Source: Mucilaginibacter oryzae (lineage in GTDB: Bacteria > Bacteroidota > Bacteroidia > Sphingobacteriales > Sphingobacteriaceae). From it: 64,000 nt of DNA. The notes below the pieces were generated by a model. It was given only the letters and a program-made list of their open reading frames with translations, did not search any database and was not told the DNA's origin. The DNA lies in NCBI RefSeq assembly GCF_003148845.1, contig NZ_QGHA01000001.1, forward strand, positions 310,001-374,000, in the 5' to 3' direction. Positions 17,122-28,400 of this stretch are shown piece by piece. Each line of letters starts with the position of its first letter. The stretch's first letter is position 1. Both the position numbers and the translations under genes were made by a program.

Positions 17122-20100
17122 TTAAAATGTAACATTAGCGCCAAAAATGAATGACCTGGCAACCGGGTAATTAGCATTCGACAAACCATCTGTTAGCACA
17201 TTGCTGCTTGTTGCATCAGGATTGTAGCCCCTGAATTTTGTCCAGGTAAACAGGTTATTGGCCGAGCAATATAAACGGATATGGCTGATCTTAACTTTTG
17301 AACTTAAAGCATCCGGCAGGTTGTAGGCCAGCTGCGCATTCCTTAGCCGCAGGTAATCACCTTTGTAATAAAAGATGCTTGCGGCGCGGGTAAGCCTCCT
17401 GGCCGAAGATAAATTACCAAGATTTGGCTGTGCGTAGGTTCCGTTGGGATTATCAACAGGATGATACCTGTTTTCAAAATAGTAAACACTTGGCATAGAA
17501 AAACCTTCGCCCGAATCATCAAGGGTGGCCAAGCCGTTATCATATATTTTACGGCCGTAAACCCCGTTAAACGCAACGTTAAGTTCAAAGCGCTTATAAG
17601 CAATATTGGCACCGAAACCATAGGTGAATTTAGGACTATAGGTTCCGTAGGATACCTGGTCACGGCTGTCAATTATACCATCATGATTCGTATCCGCAAC
17701 TTTATAATCCCCGGTTAATGTACCGGATAAATGCGGACTGTTAGTGATCTCATCCTGCGTTTTATAAATACCAATAACGTTGTAGCCGTACATAGCCGCA
17801 ACAGGGCCGCCCACTTTGGTAATAAAATTACTTGCCGGTCCTTGTATAATCTGAGTTTGTCCCGGAGCTAAGGCCAGCACCTTATTTACGTTGGTAGCCA
17901 GGTTAGCGTTAAAACCTATTTTAAATGGCCCCGCGTTAAGGTTATTACCCGAAAGCTCAAACTCGAAACCATGGTTGGTTACTTTGCCGATATTCTGGAT
18001 GGAATTGGTAAAACCTGATTGCTCCGGGATAGGTACATTCAGTAGCAGGTTTTTAGTAGTGCTTTTATAATAATCGGCCACAAGGTTAAATTTTTGAAAA
18101 AAAGCGAGGTCGATACCGATATCAGTCGAATTTTTGGTTTCCCAGGTAAGATTATTGTTGGCCGTAGTTGTAGCTGCGAAACCGGGGCTTAATGTGCTGC
18201 CAAAAACATAATTGTAGTTATAATCATTAGCACCGTTTGCAGATGCCGAACCGATTAATGCCTTTGAACTGTATGAACCTATCTGGTTATTACCTGCAGC
18301 GCCCCAGCTTGCGCGGATCTTGGCGAACGTGATAACCTTGTTTTCGGGAAAAAAAGATTCCCTGCTCAAAATATACCCGCCCGTTACTGATGGGAAGTTG
18401 CCCCACTTATTGTTATCGCCAAAGCGCGAAGAACCGTCACGCCTGATGGTTGCCGACAGTAAATACTTATCTGCATAAGCATATTGTAAACGGGCCAGGT
18501 AGGAGATCAGTGTCCACTGATAGCGTGCCGATGTTACGCTGAACGCGCTGGCGCCTGCAATATTGGTAATATTATCATCAGGGATGCCGGAACCGTTTAC
18601 CACAGTATTTGCCCCATTTTCGGACTGGAAGGTATAACCAGCCAGAATATCAAAATCATGGTGACCGATGCCTTTTGCATAATCAACCGTATTTTCGGTA
18701 ATGTAATTATACACATGTCCGTTAGTTTCTGTGGCTGAAGCCGGTTGTGGTGCTGCTGCGCGGTACCCGCCCACATCAGATGGTCTGTAATAGTCATAAA
18801 AATTGCTCCTGATATCCGTACCCAGTACGGTTTTGAACTTAAGCCCGGTTATTGGTTCAAAAACCAGGTAAATATTACCAAACAGGCGGGTATCGTTCAG
18901 GTTATTTTTAATTTTGGTGGCCAGGGCAACAGGGCTTTCGCCAAGGGCACCGTCTTCGGGCGTATTGCCTTTTATCTGATGGCTGATAGCAACTGAACCA
19001 TCCGCATTATAAGCAGGAAAAAATGGATAGCTTATGGTAACATCACTCACTACATCGTTAGAATTGTTGGCGTTGTTGTTAAAGTATTTTTCCTTGTTAA
19101 ACGATGGGCTTGCCGAAATACCGTACGTAAACATTTTGGATAGCTTTGATTCAACCTTAATTGTACCGCTGTACCTTTCCAATCCGTTATTTATCACAAT
19201 ACCATCCTGTTTAAAATAATTGGATGAGATATAATAACTGGTTTTACCTGATGAACCCGAAACCGAAAAATTGTAACTGCTCATCGGCGCCCTGCGAAAT
19301 ACTTTGTCAAGCCAGTTTGTATTGGTAAGCCCCTGCTTACCATCAAGATAAGGCTGCAGGTAATTTAAACGCAACTCCCTTAATGATGCGCCCTTTGCAA
19401 CTCTGGTGGCACGGTCGTCATTGATACTCCTGTTATTCGGATCTTTTGATACATAACCCCAGTCGCGTGCTTCTGTAAAATAAGTGGCTGCCTGGTACGC
19501 ATCAACATATTTCATGTTATCGTTTCTTTCCTGAAACCCTGAATATATATCCAGTGAAACTTTTACCTTATCGCCGCTGCCTTTTTTAGTGGTGATGAGG
19601 ATAACGCCGTTTGCAGCTCTCGAGCCATAAATCGCAGCCGACGCCGGATCTTTCAAAATATCTAACGTTTCTATATCGAGCGGATTGATAGAATTAAAGC
19701 TGCTGCCTTCTGATAATGGAAAACCATCCACTACAATAAGCGGCGCGCGTCCGGCTGTTAATGTACCGATACCCCTGATCACGATTTGCGGGTCGGATCC
19801 GGGTTGCGCAGAAGCGTCATTGATCACCACACCGGCCGCTTTGCCTGCAAGCTGCTGGGCAAAACCTGCGCCTGAATATTTGTTTAAATCCGTACCCTTT
19901 ACGGTAGTTATCGCATCGGTAATTTTTTCGCGCGATTGCTTGCCGTAACCAATAACAACTACCTGGTTTAATTGGCTAACATCGTCATCAAGGGTGATAG
20001 CCAAAGCCGTACGACCATTTACAGGTATTTCCTGTTTTTTGTAACCTACTGAAGTAATTTGCAGTACGGCTTGTTCTTCAACTACAATTTTAAAGAAACC

Positions 20101-20646
20101 ATTACCATCGGTAACTGCCGATGATTTGCCGTCTTTAACCGTTATCGTAACTCCGGGCAGTGCAGCCCCCCTGGCATCTTTCACCGTTCCGGTTACAGTA
20201 ATTGGTTTAGGAGTTTGCCTGGTTGCGGCATTTGCGGCGTTAATAACAATAATATTGTCAATTATTTTATAGGTAAGCGGCTGATTTTTCAATACCATAT
20301 CAAGTACATCGGTCACCGGCGCGTTTTTAACATCAATGCTTACTTTATTAAGGGTGTTCAGCAGTTCGAGTTTGTAAAAGAAATTGTAACTGGTTTGTTT
20401 TTCGATGTTTTTAAAAACACTTTCCAAACTCACCTGCTTTTGTGAGAGGCTGATGTTTTGACTATAGCCGGCAGCGCTGATTTGCAAACATGCAGCGAGC
20501 ATTAACAGTGTAATCAGTTTCATGCGAATGAGCATTGATTGTATCCGGGACATACCCGGCTTATATTTTACAGGTGTTGCACCTGCGGGCGTAGTTTGTA
20601 CCGGCAGATATTGCACAAACCGGCGGCAAAGCGTATAAAATTGCAT
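17122..20646 (-). CDS. SusC/RagA TonB-linked outer-membrane receptor with STN signalling domain (locus A)
   Basis: About 1174 residues. After a long N-terminal leader and signal peptide (SAAGYSQ) comes an STN (secretin/TonB N-terminal) domain with SLESVFKNIEKQTSYNFFY, then a carboxypeptidase-regulatory-like beta domain (VTGTVKDARGAALPGVTI), TonB-box/plug (VVVIGYGKQSREKITDAI; later IRGIGTLTAGRAPLIVVDG and GSRAANGVILITTKKG) and a 22-strand-type barrel ending in an aromatic residue. The STN domain contacts the FecR anti-sigma protein, so uptake and signalling are coupled. I chose ATG 20646 as start; the frame extends to 20760 without other support. Confidence 0.95.
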   Translation of the reverse strand: MQFYTLCRRFVQYLPVQTTPAGATPVKYKPGMSRIQSMLIRMKLITLLMLAACLQISAAGYSQNISLSQKQVSLESVFKNIEKQTSYNFFYKLELLNTLNKVSIDVKNAPVTDVLDMVLKNQPLTYKIIDNIIVINAANAATRQTPKPITVTGTVKDARGAALPGVTITVKDGKSSAVTDGNGFFKIVVEEQAVLQITSVGYKKQEIPVNGRTALAITLDDDVSQLNQVVVIGYGKQSREKITDAITTVKGTDLNKYSGAGFAQQLAGKAAGVVINDASAQPGSDPQIVIRGIGTLTAGRAPLIVVDGFPLSEGSSFNSINPLDIETLDILKDPASAAIYGSRAANGVILITTKKGSGDKVKVSLDIYSGFQERNDNMKYVDAYQAATYFTEARDWGYVSKDPNNRSINDDRATRVAKGASLRELRLNYLQPYLDGKQGLTNTNWLDKVFRRAPMSSYNFSVSGSSGKTSYYISSNYFKQDGIVINNGLERYSGTIKVESKLSKMFTYGISASPSFNKEKYFNNNANNSNDVVSDVTISYPFFPAYNADGSVAISHQIKGNTPEDGALGESPVALATKIKNNLNDTRLFGNIYLVFEPITGLKFKTVLGTDIRSNFYDYYRPSDVGGYRAAAPQPASATETNGHVYNYITENTVDYAKGIGHHDFDILAGYTFQSENGANTVVNGSGIPDDNITNIAGASAFSVTSARYQWTLISYLARLQYAYADKYLLSATIRRDGSSRFGDNNKWGNFPSVTGGYILSRESFFPENKVITFAKIRASWGAAGNNQIGSYSSKALIGSASANGANDYNYNYVFGSTLSPGFAATTTANNNLTWETKNSTDIGIDLAFFQKFNLVADYYKSTTKNLLLNVPIPEQSGFTNSIQNIGKVTNHGFEFELSGNNLNAGPFKIGFNANLATNVNKVLALAPGQTQIIQGPASNFITKVGGPVAAMYGYNVIGIYKTQDEITNSPHLSGTLTGDYKVADTNHDGIIDSRDQVSYGTYSPKFTYGFGANIAYKRFELNVAFNGVYGRKIYDNGLATLDDSGEGFSMPSVYYFENRYHPVDNPNGTYAQPNLGNLSSARRLTRAASIFYYKGDYLRLRNAQLAYNLPDALSSKVKISHIRLYCSANNLFTWTKFRGYNPDATSSNVLTDGLSNANYPVARSFIFGANVTF

Positions 20647-20813
20647 ACCTTTGTAATGGTTAGGGTTACTTGTTGATTTAGTTGCCAAATTATTTGAATG
20701 AGCCTGCCCAAATCGTTGCCGGATTGTGCGCCAACACGTTCCGGCTTTTTTTATGGGCAAACTTTAAAAGGCGCCGACCTTGCCGGGCGCATTTCCATGT
20801 TTGGTATATTTCT

Positions 20814-21944
20814 TTATTTTACGATGATTTTTCCTCCTTCAATTGTAAAATGCATTCCACTTAACTCCAGCACCTTCAGCACCTTTGAGGCGTTTACATT
20901 CCTGGAAATTTTACCGTAATAGTGCCCCGGCTGCGGCTGGCCTTCGTACTTAACCTCCACATCATACCAGCGCGAAATCTGGTTCATAATGGTTTGAATA
21001 TCCGCCTTGTTAAACCGGAAAAATCCATTTTTCCAGGCCACCACTTCGTCCATATCAATATCATCGCTTACGGTCAGTTTATTTTCGATACCAATTTGTG
21101 ATTGTTGTCCCGGTTTAAGTAACACCATGTAATCTCCTGCATTTACTTTTACACTTCCTTCAAGCAGGGTGGTTTTTACAATGCCCTCATCCGGATAGGC
21201 ATTGATATCAAAGTGGGTACCCAACACAGTTACCCTTTGGTTTCCGCTGGTTACGATAAATGGTTTGTATTTGTTTTTAGCTACCTCGAAATACACCTCT
21301 CCACTAATCTCCACGCGCCTGTCATTACCGGTAAACGCTACCGGGAAACGGATTGATGAAGCTGTATTAAGCCATACCCTTGTGCCATCAGGCAATACCA
21401 CCTGGTATTGGCCGCCCTTGGGCGTACTAACGGTGTTATATAAAGCAGCAGTATCTTTTGCATTCACCCCCGCTGTTCCGGGGCGGTATTCAACCCTGCC
21501 TTCATCTTTTTTACTAATGGCGGTTACGCCCTGACGGGCCAATAGGCCTTTATTCCCACCTGTTAAACTAAGTGTTGAACCATTAGCCAGTTTAAGTACA
21601 GCTTTATTACTTCCTGGAACAAAATCATTTTTGATGACATTGTTCATTACCAGATGTTGTTTTGCAGGTTGCCTGTATAAATAAAAACTAACGGTAAGGC
21701 ATAATAAAATACTTGCTGCGGCGGCGTAGCCCAACCAGTACCTTTTCTTCCTCATCACAACCGGAACAATATCATGAGCAACAGGTCTTGTTTCAGGTAC
21801 CAGCTCATCGTTGCTCATGGCTTCGGCCAGGTACTTGTCCAGCTTTCCGTCATTAAGTAAGTGTGCAAATACTTCTAACTCATCATCGCTAACCTGCTTT
21901 TTGAGATACCTGTTTACCAACTGCCTGTAGTACGCTTCTTCCAT
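20814..21944 (-). CDS. FecR-family anti-sigma factor (locus A)
   Basis: 376 residues. A cytoplasmic N-terminal part of about 85 residues, one membrane helix (YWLGYAAAASILLCLTVSFYLY), then the periplasmic FecR beta domain (TPKGGQYQVVLPDGTRVWLNTASSI, the hallmark patch) and a C-terminal DUF4974-type domain (FFRFNKADIQTIMNQISRWYDVEV). It binds the neighbouring sigma factor at the membrane and releases it when the SusC STN domain signals substrate. Lies 75 bp after the sigma gene, 167 bp before SusC. Confidence 0.93.
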   Translation of the reverse strand: MEEAYYRQLVNRYLKKQVSDDELEVFAHLLNDGKLDKYLAEAMSNDELVPETRPVAHDIVPVVMRKKRYWLGYAAAASILLCLTVSFYLYRQPAKQHLVMNNVIKNDFVPGSNKAVLKLANGSTLSLTGGNKGLLARQGVTAISKKDEGRVEYRPGTAGVNAKDTAALYNTVSTPKGGQYQVVLPDGTRVWLNTASSIRFPVAFTGNDRRVEISGEVYFEVAKNKYKPFIVTSGNQRVTVLGTHFDINAYPDEGIVKTTLLEGSVKVNAGDYMVLLKPGQQSQIGIENKLTVSDDIDMDEVVAWKNGFFRFNKADIQTIMNQISRWYDVEVKYEGQPQPGHYYGKISRNVNASKVLKVLELSGMHFTIEGGKIIVK

Positions 21945-22019
21945 TTATTGGCGGCTTTTAATACCATGACTGTAAAAGGCAAAAACAGGGTAGCAGAAAA
22001 ATGATAGTTTTTGAAAAAT

Positions 22020-22616
22020 TTATTTTGTGAACATAAGTGCAAGCAAAACGCTAAGCGAAATACCAAGCTCAGTTTCAACTTTCGAGCTTAAAACCTTCAT
22101 GGTTAACACCATATGGTTTTTGATGGCGTTACGGGAAATACCTAATTGTTTGGCAGCCTCATCATAACTTTTGCCCTGCTCACGGCAAAGCATAAAAACT
22201 TCTCTCGAACGCCGGGGCAAGGTAGCCAGTACATTTTCTATAAACAGCAGGTACTCCCTTGTAAGACGCTCGTCTTCTACCGTGTTACGGTGTTCGGTAA
22301 TAACAGCCGAGATCTGGCTGATTGCCGTTTCTGTACGGAAAGCGCTTTTCAGGTAATCAAAGGCCAGATTACGTGCCACTGTAAAAAGGTAGGCTTTAAA
22401 TGATTGTACGTTAACAAGCTGCTCACGTTTATTCCAAAGTTTGATGAAAACATCGTGCGTAGCGTCTTCACTTAAAGCTGCAGTATGCAGGTACTTTTGC
22501 ATAAACCGGTTTACCGGAACAGCATACCTGTTATACAATTCGGTGTAGGCAGCCACATCTCCGCCAACAAATAAATGTTGCAATTCAAGGTCGGATAATG
22601 ATTCTACTCGCTGCAT
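22020..22616 (-). CDS. ECF RNA polymerase sigma factor (locus A)
   Basis: 198 residues, Bacteroidota FecI-like sigma-70 group. Region 2 contains DATHDVFIKLWNKR and the AYLFTVARNLAFDYLK patch; region 4 has LPRRSREVFMLCREQGKSYDEAAKQLGISRNAIKNHM, the -35-type recognition helix-turn-helix. Partner of the FecR protein immediately downstream; it should drive transcription of susC and the genes after it. Divergent from the other ECF sigma gene at 23267. Confidence 0.93.
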   Translation of the reverse strand: MQRVESLSDLELQHLFVGGDVAAYTELYNRYAVPVNRFMQKYLHTAALSEDATHDVFIKLWNKREQLVNVQSFKAYLFTVARNLAFDYLKSAFRTETAISQISAVITEHRNTVEDERLTREYLLFIENVLATLPRRSREVFMLCREQGKSYDEAAKQLGISRNAIKNHMVLTMKVLSSKVETELGISLSVLLALMFTK

Positions 22617-23266
22617 CTGGAAACTGCTTATGCTTTGGCAAAGTAAGCTTTGGAATATTACCTTAACGTTAAGCTATTACATTGCTTGAATAATTTATAA
22701 AGTTAGCGTTCAGCTATCGACTTATCGTGCCTGCCCATTCAGGCTGCTGATGGGGCGGAATTCGAAATGTTTATGATCCATTTATTTAGGGGCCGGGTTC
22801 TGTTTGGGTTGAAGCGGCTTTGCTAATAAAACATCGACTTTTTAATGTACGCCAAATACCACCGCCGCTTTGCGTTTTATAGATAGTAGCTGAAGTACAT
22901 AAACTGAATGCATTTATGAAACTACAGGTAACAGCACAAATAATTAACCTTTACAATTATTTTTTTGCCTATGGATAAAATATGAGTTACAACGACCCCG
23001 CCCAATGCAATTCGCGGATATTAACTTAAATAATCATTCCTTTCAATTTATCTCAGTTTATAATTCTCTAATACGATTCCAATTAAAAAAAAGCTAAAGC
23101 TGGAAATTTCGACCACCAAAAGACCTGTTGATACGGAGGGTTAGGATAAATCCTTAAAAAATCAATTAATTTCGTCGTTTTTTAAAAAAAAGACAGGTTT
23201 AATCCCCGGGTAATGTCAATTTAACATTAGTTTTTACTAAATTCAGCCGAAAATTACCTGGATATA
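22617..23266. other. 650 bp divergent control region between two ECF sigma genes
   Basis: No reading frame of credible length. It must carry promoters for both uptake loci. I see a 12 bp perfect palindrome (CTTAACGTTAAG) at 22662-22673, 46 bp upstream of the locus A sigma start, and AT-rich tracts before the locus B sigma start. I could not identify a -33/-7 promoter with confidence on either strand. Confidence 0.6.
22662..22673. promoter_or_regulatory. 12 bp palindrome, possible operator for the locus A sigma gene
   Basis: CTTAACGTTAAG is perfectly palindromic and sits 46 bp ahead of the sigma start codon. Position suggests a regulator site, but short palindromes of this kind occur by chance. 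Confidence 0.3.
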
Positions 23267-23857
23267 ATGTCATTCAGTAGCGAAAAGCAACTTTTAATTG
23301 ATTTGAGCAACGGGCATGTTGATGCATTTCATAGTATCTATGCAATTTACGCCCCCCGTTTAAGCAGGAAACTGTTTCAACTTTTAAAATCTGAAGAGTT
23401 AGCTCAGGATGTATTACAGGACATCTTTATCAAGGTATGGGAAATTCGCCAAACAATAAACCCGGAACAGAATTTCGCTGCGTTCCTCTTTAAGATGGCC
23501 GCTAATCGGTCAAAAAATATTTTCAGGGCCAACGTTTATAATGAATCCATGCGCAATGTGATCGGGCAGGAAATTAGCTATAACCCCATTGAAGATGCGA
23601 TGAATGAAAAAGATGCAAAGGAGATACTTGATGCTGCGTTAAATACGCTAACCTCACGGCAACGTGAAGTTTACACGCTGCAAAAGTTAGAAGGGCATAG
23701 TTACCAGGAAATCAGCGAGCGCCTGAACATCAGCTCATCAGCTATCAATCATCATATACAAGAGGCCGGAAAAAAACTAAGAACGGTGCTCAAAAACCAC
23801 CAGAATGAAATTTTAATACCTTTATTATCAGTACTTTTCAAAAAATATTTTTTTTAG
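23267..23857 (+). CDS. ECF RNA polymerase sigma factor (locus B)
   Basis: 196 residues, FecI-like. Region 2 reads AQDVLQDIFIKVWEIRQTI with NFAAFLFKMAANRSKNIF; region 4 reads LTSRQREVYTLQKLEGHSYQEISERLNISSSAINHHIQEAGKKL. Differs clearly from the locus A sigma, so the two loci should have separate regulons. Located 65 bp upstream of its FecR partner. Confidence 0.93.
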   Translation: MSFSSEKQLLIDLSNGHVDAFHSIYAIYAPRLSRKLFQLLKSEELAQDVLQDIFIKVWEIRQTINPEQNFAAFLFKMAANRSKNIFRANVYNESMRNVIGQEISYNPIEDAMNEKDAKEILDAALNTLTSRQREVYTLQKLEGHSYQEISERLNISSSAINHHIQEAGKKLRTVLKNHQNEILIPLLSVLFKKYFF

Positions 23858-23922
23858 GGTGCTATTTTTTTTATTTCAGGTGTATTTAGTGCGTAGGAGG
23901 TTAAACACCTCTTATCTGATAC

Positions 23923-25089
23923 ATGGACGAAGTAAAGATCATTCAAATACTATTCAGGAAATATATCGATAATACGATCAACCACGAAGAGCTGGAGCAA
24001 TTGAGGGTAATCCTCGGGCAGCAAGAAGGGGAAGACGATTTAGATAAATTACTTCAGGATTATTTTCAGGATGATATAAAAGCTGCCGCTGAATCTGAGC
24101 TTAAAGGCCAGATTATTGAAAGTAGAGCGTGGAACCAAATAGAGAAAAACATCACTCCACAGGAAAGACCTCACTCCTATTTAAATTTCTTTATTAAGGT
24201 TGCTGCCGCGGTACTGATTTTTGCTATTTCAATATCGATATACTTTACAAGCTGGAAAACTTCTACCGCTACGGATAAAGCAGTATCTATCCATGATATC
24301 CAGCCAGGAACCAGCCGTGCTACATTAACGGTTGCAAACGGAACCAAATATGAGTTAAAAGGTGCAAAACATGAAATTGTTGCCGGCCGTAAAAATATAC
24401 ATTATACCGACGGAGAAGTGGTGACCGATGCGCAACCCGGGCAAAACACCACTTTAACTTTAACTACGCCCCGCGGAGGGCAATTCCAGGCAACTTTAAG
24501 CGATGGCACCAAAGTATGGTTAAATGCGGCTTCTTCCCTATCCTATCCGGAAAATTTTACGGGAGCAGAGAGAATGGTGACACTTGAAGGGGAAGCTTAT
24601 TTTGAGGTAGCCCATGATACCCGCCACCCTTTCATTGTGAGCACCAACGGGCAGCAAATTAAGGTACTGGGCACAAGCTTTAATGTTAACGCTTATAAAA
24701 ATGAGCGCAAAACCGTTACATCCTTATTGACGGGGCACGTTCAATTGAGTAACCCGGCAACTACAGCAACTGCGGAACTTCATCCGGGGGAACAAAGCTT
24801 ATTTAATCATGATCATTCTGGCTTTAAAGTAGTAGCAGTAGATGCTGATTTGTATAGCGCCTGGAAAGACGGCGAATTCCGCTTTAAAGCCACACCTTTA
24901 AATGAAGCGCTGCGCCAGATTGAGCGTTGGTATGACCTGGATATCGACTACACCGGCATCCCGGAAGATATACTGATTCATGCTTCCATAAGCAGGAATA
25001 AAAAACTATCGGGTGTGTTGCACGCGCTTGAAAAAATAACCGATTTAAAATTTGATGTAAATGGAAGAAAAGTAAAGGTTATAAAGTAA
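23923..25089 (+). CDS. FecR-family anti-sigma factor (locus B)
   Basis: 388 residues. N-terminal cytoplasmic region, one membrane helix around residues 88-108 (FFIKVAAAVLIFAISISIYF), periplasmic FecR domain with LTTPRGGQFQATLSDGTKVWLNAASSL and VTLEGEAYFEVAHDTRHPFIV, and the C-terminal domain with FRFKATPLNEALRQIERWYDLDI. Expected to hold the sigma factor until the SusC STN domain signals. The following 333 bp gap to SusC suggests a separate promoter for the uptake genes, probably the target of this sigma. Confidence 0.93.
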   Translation: MDEVKIIQILFRKYIDNTINHEELEQLRVILGQQEGEDDLDKLLQDYFQDDIKAAAESELKGQIIESRAWNQIEKNITPQERPHSYLNFFIKVAAAVLIFAISISIYFTSWKTSTATDKAVSIHDIQPGTSRATLTVANGTKYELKGAKHEIVAGRKNIHYTDGEVVTDAQPGQNTTLTLTTPRGGQFQATLSDGTKVWLNAASSLSYPENFTGAERMVTLEGEAYFEVAHDTRHPFIVSTNGQQIKVLGTSFNVNAYKNERKTVTSLLTGHVQLSNPATTATAELHPGEQSLFNHDHSGFKVVAVDADLYSAWKDGEFRFKATPLNEALRQIERWYDLDIDYTGIPEDILIHASISRNKKLSGVLHALEKITDLKFDVNGRKVKVIK

Positions 25090-25422
25090 AACTGCCCGGG
25101 CCGTGCAATCATTGCGAAGACTGACAGTAATGTTTACCCGGCGATTAGGTAAAAACAAATATTTAAAACCTACTCCAAAGCCGAAACAACATATCCGCTC
25201 AGCAATAAGCAACTAAACCTTATAACATAACAAATGTAAATTAAATGGTTTAAAAATTAAAACAACAAGAAAGGAGCTCAAAATATATGGATTGAAAATA
25301 TACCTAAACACCACCACCCTGAAAGATCATACCAAAATAGCTGAAGGCGCTGTAACACCTCCAGCATAATAAGGTTTGATATTTAAACTAAGCTAAACTC
25401 AAACTTAAAACTCAACAAATAT
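25090..25422 (+). other. 333 bp leader/promoter region of the locus B uptake genes
   Basis: AT-rich, no supported gene. A purine-rich AAAGGAG near 25271 is followed only by a two-codon ATG frame and a 25-codon TTG-started frame (25292-25369), which I do not call. A TAAGGTTTG at about 25370-25378 resembles the -7 promoter box but has one extra base. Most likely holds the locus B sigma-dependent promoter and an untranslated leader. Confidence 0.5.
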
Positions 25423-28400
25423 ATGAACTATTTCCTTATTAAAAAGGATAATGGAAGGCCTGTGGCATGTGGTCAGGATTTGGAATCCATCCGCGGGAGC
25501 AAACCACACATATCTATCAAGTTTTTTCTCATTTTTTTATTACTTATTACCGTTCAGCTTTTTAATCGGGCTAAAGCTCAAACTGTAACTCTTAATTTAA
25601 AAAACGGCTCGTTTGTGCGTGCAGCCGAAGAAATCAGTAAGCAAACTAAATATGATTTTAGTTATAACGACCGCATTATAAAAAAAACAAAACCTGTTAC
25701 ACTAAAACTCACTAACGAACCGCTGTTAAGCGCGCTGGAAATGCTGTTTGCCGGGCAGCCCCTTACCTACGAGATCAAGGATCGCATGATCATCATCACC
25801 GAGAAAAGCAAATCTGATCAGGCTCCTTCATCCCAAGGGTCACAATCGCCTGTAAACGGACATATTACCGATGAAACAGGGAAACCTTTGGCCGGAGCTA
25901 CCATTAAGGTAAAAGGGACACCTTATGCCGCCATAAGCGATAGGTTTGGCGACTTTGTTATTCCCGCTGTATATGCCGATGCAATACTTGAAATAAATCA
26001 TATAGGTTACGCTAAGCTTGAGGTGGCCGCACAACGGGCCAGAACTGTGACCTTGAAAATGATGGTATTTGGCTTGAATGAGGTTGTAATTAATACAGGC
26101 TACCAGCAAATTGATAAACGGAAAGCTACCGTAGCATCTACAACCCTCAAAATGGATAGCATTATTGTGCCGGGCATCAATACCATTGATAAGTTGTTAG
26201 AGGGAAGGGTACCGGGAATGATTTATATGCAAAACTCCGGCCAGGTTGGCGCTGCCCCCAAATTAAGGATCCGTGGTACATCAACAATTTTGGGTAACCG
26301 CGAGCCGCTTTGGGTAGTAGACGGGATTGTATTGACCGACCCGGTAAATGTTGACCCTCAGCAATTAAACGATCTGGATTTTGTGAACTTACTCGGTAAT
26401 GCTATAGCCGGGTTAAACCCCCAGGATATTGAACAGATTGACGTGCTCAAAGACGCCGCCGCAACAGCACTGTATGGCGCGAAGGCCGGAAACGGTGTAA
26501 TTGTAATCACTACCAAAAAGGGGAAGCCCGGAAAACCTACCATATCATACTCAAATGCAATCACATTTAGCAGACGCCCGCGGTACTCAGATAAAGGCGT
26601 AAATATGATGAACTCGCAGGAACGGATGGACGTTTCAAAAGAAATGGTGGAGCGCCGTATGCAATACAATAACGTTACGCAATTTGTTGGTTATGAAGGC
26701 GCACTCCAGGATTATTACAATGGCACGATAGGGTACGATCAATTTAAAAAAATGAGTGATTACTACGCCAATGTAAACACCGACTGGCTGGGATTGCTAA
26801 CTCACGACTCCTTCTCGCAAAGCCATAATCTGAATTTGTCTGGCGGTACCAATGATATCAAATATTACTCATCTATCGGGTACCTTAATGAAAACGGAAC
26901 AATCAAAGGCGAAAATGGAAAGCGCTATTCATCAATGATGAACATAACCGCAGATTATAAAAAGTTCATGGCGCAAATAACCTTCAACGGAAATTATTCT
27001 ACACGGGATTATGCACCGTCAGACTTGGGGGTGATGGATTATGCCTATAATACCAGCCGAACCATACCTGCTTATAATCCTGACGGTAGTTATTTTTATT
27101 TTCCGAAGACGAACGGATCCCTCTATTATAACTATAACATTTTGAAAGAAATGGATAATAGCGGCGACCATACTGATTTAATTGCCGCCAATATTAAAGC
27201 ATATGTAAAGTACAGATTATTTCCGCAATTAAATCTGGAAGGAACCTTTGCTTATGGTGTCAGTAACAACGTAAGGGAAGTATATCACACCAAGGATACT
27301 TACTATATCAACCAGCTGCGGGCCGATCAATCCTTCAGATCTGACCTAAGCCCGGTTGGGGGCGAACTTGCGCGCGAAGAAACCCGTAACAATAATTACA
27401 CAACCAGGTTCCAGGCCAATTATCTTAACGAATTTGGCCGTGACCACAAGCATTCTATCACCGCTTCGGGTGGTTTGGAGCTCAACTCCAACCGGTACAA
27501 TGGGTTCGATATTACCAAAAGAGGCTATTTCCGGGAAATGGGCGGCTATTTCGACATTATTCCAACTACTTACTCCGGTTATTACAATCAGTTCATGAGC
27601 ACCAAAGCGGCCCTGGGTTACTACAACAGGCAGCTAACCAATGAACTGGCCTGGTACGGTACAACCGGCTATTCGTGGAGCAACCGTTATATTATTAACG
27701 TGCATATTCGTGGCGAGCAATCTAATTTGTTCGGAACCCGGTCTAACAACAAGTTCCTTCCTATCTGGGCTGTTTCAGGCCGCTGGAATATAAAGGATGA
27801 TTTACTAAAAAATGCATCATGGGTAAACGATCTCGCGGTAAAAGGTTCATGGGGCTGGCAGGGAAATATGCTGCCCGGACAAACGCCTTACATGATCATT
27901 AAGCAAAATCTCTCTACCGACCCTTATTATAACTCAACATCGGCTAACATCACCAATTTTCCAAATCCTGATCTGAAGTGGGAGAAAACTTCTTCTTCAA
28001 ACATAGGGATAGATTTCTCCTTGTTCGGTAGCAGGATCAACGGATCGGTATCTTACTTCTACAAACGCACAACGGATGCCTTCCTGAACAAAACAGTGTC
28101 TGAAATTAATGGCGTACAAACGTATGTTATCAACAGCGGCACATTAGAAAATAAAGGCATAGAGTTGGCATTGAGCGTAAATGTTATTAACAATGTAGGC
28201 TTAAATAAAACAAACCGCGGATTTGTATGGCGCTTTGACCCGCAACTCGGGCAGGTATTGAATAAACTATTGAATAGCGCCATCAATAACCGCAATAACG
28301 TTTTAATTGACAATGTAACGTATAATAATTTCCTGAACGGATCGGTGCAACTGGCAGGTAAGCCTATCAATACCTTCTATTCCTACAAGTTCAAGGGCCT

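Noticed and set aside
20647..20760. In-frame N-terminal extension of the locus A SusC
   Set aside because: Polar, without signal-peptide character; the ATG at 20646 is followed by the typical leader.
25292..25369. 25-codon TTG-started frame before the locus B SusC
   Set aside because: Too short, non-ATG start and poorly spaced from the purine-rich AAAGGAG.
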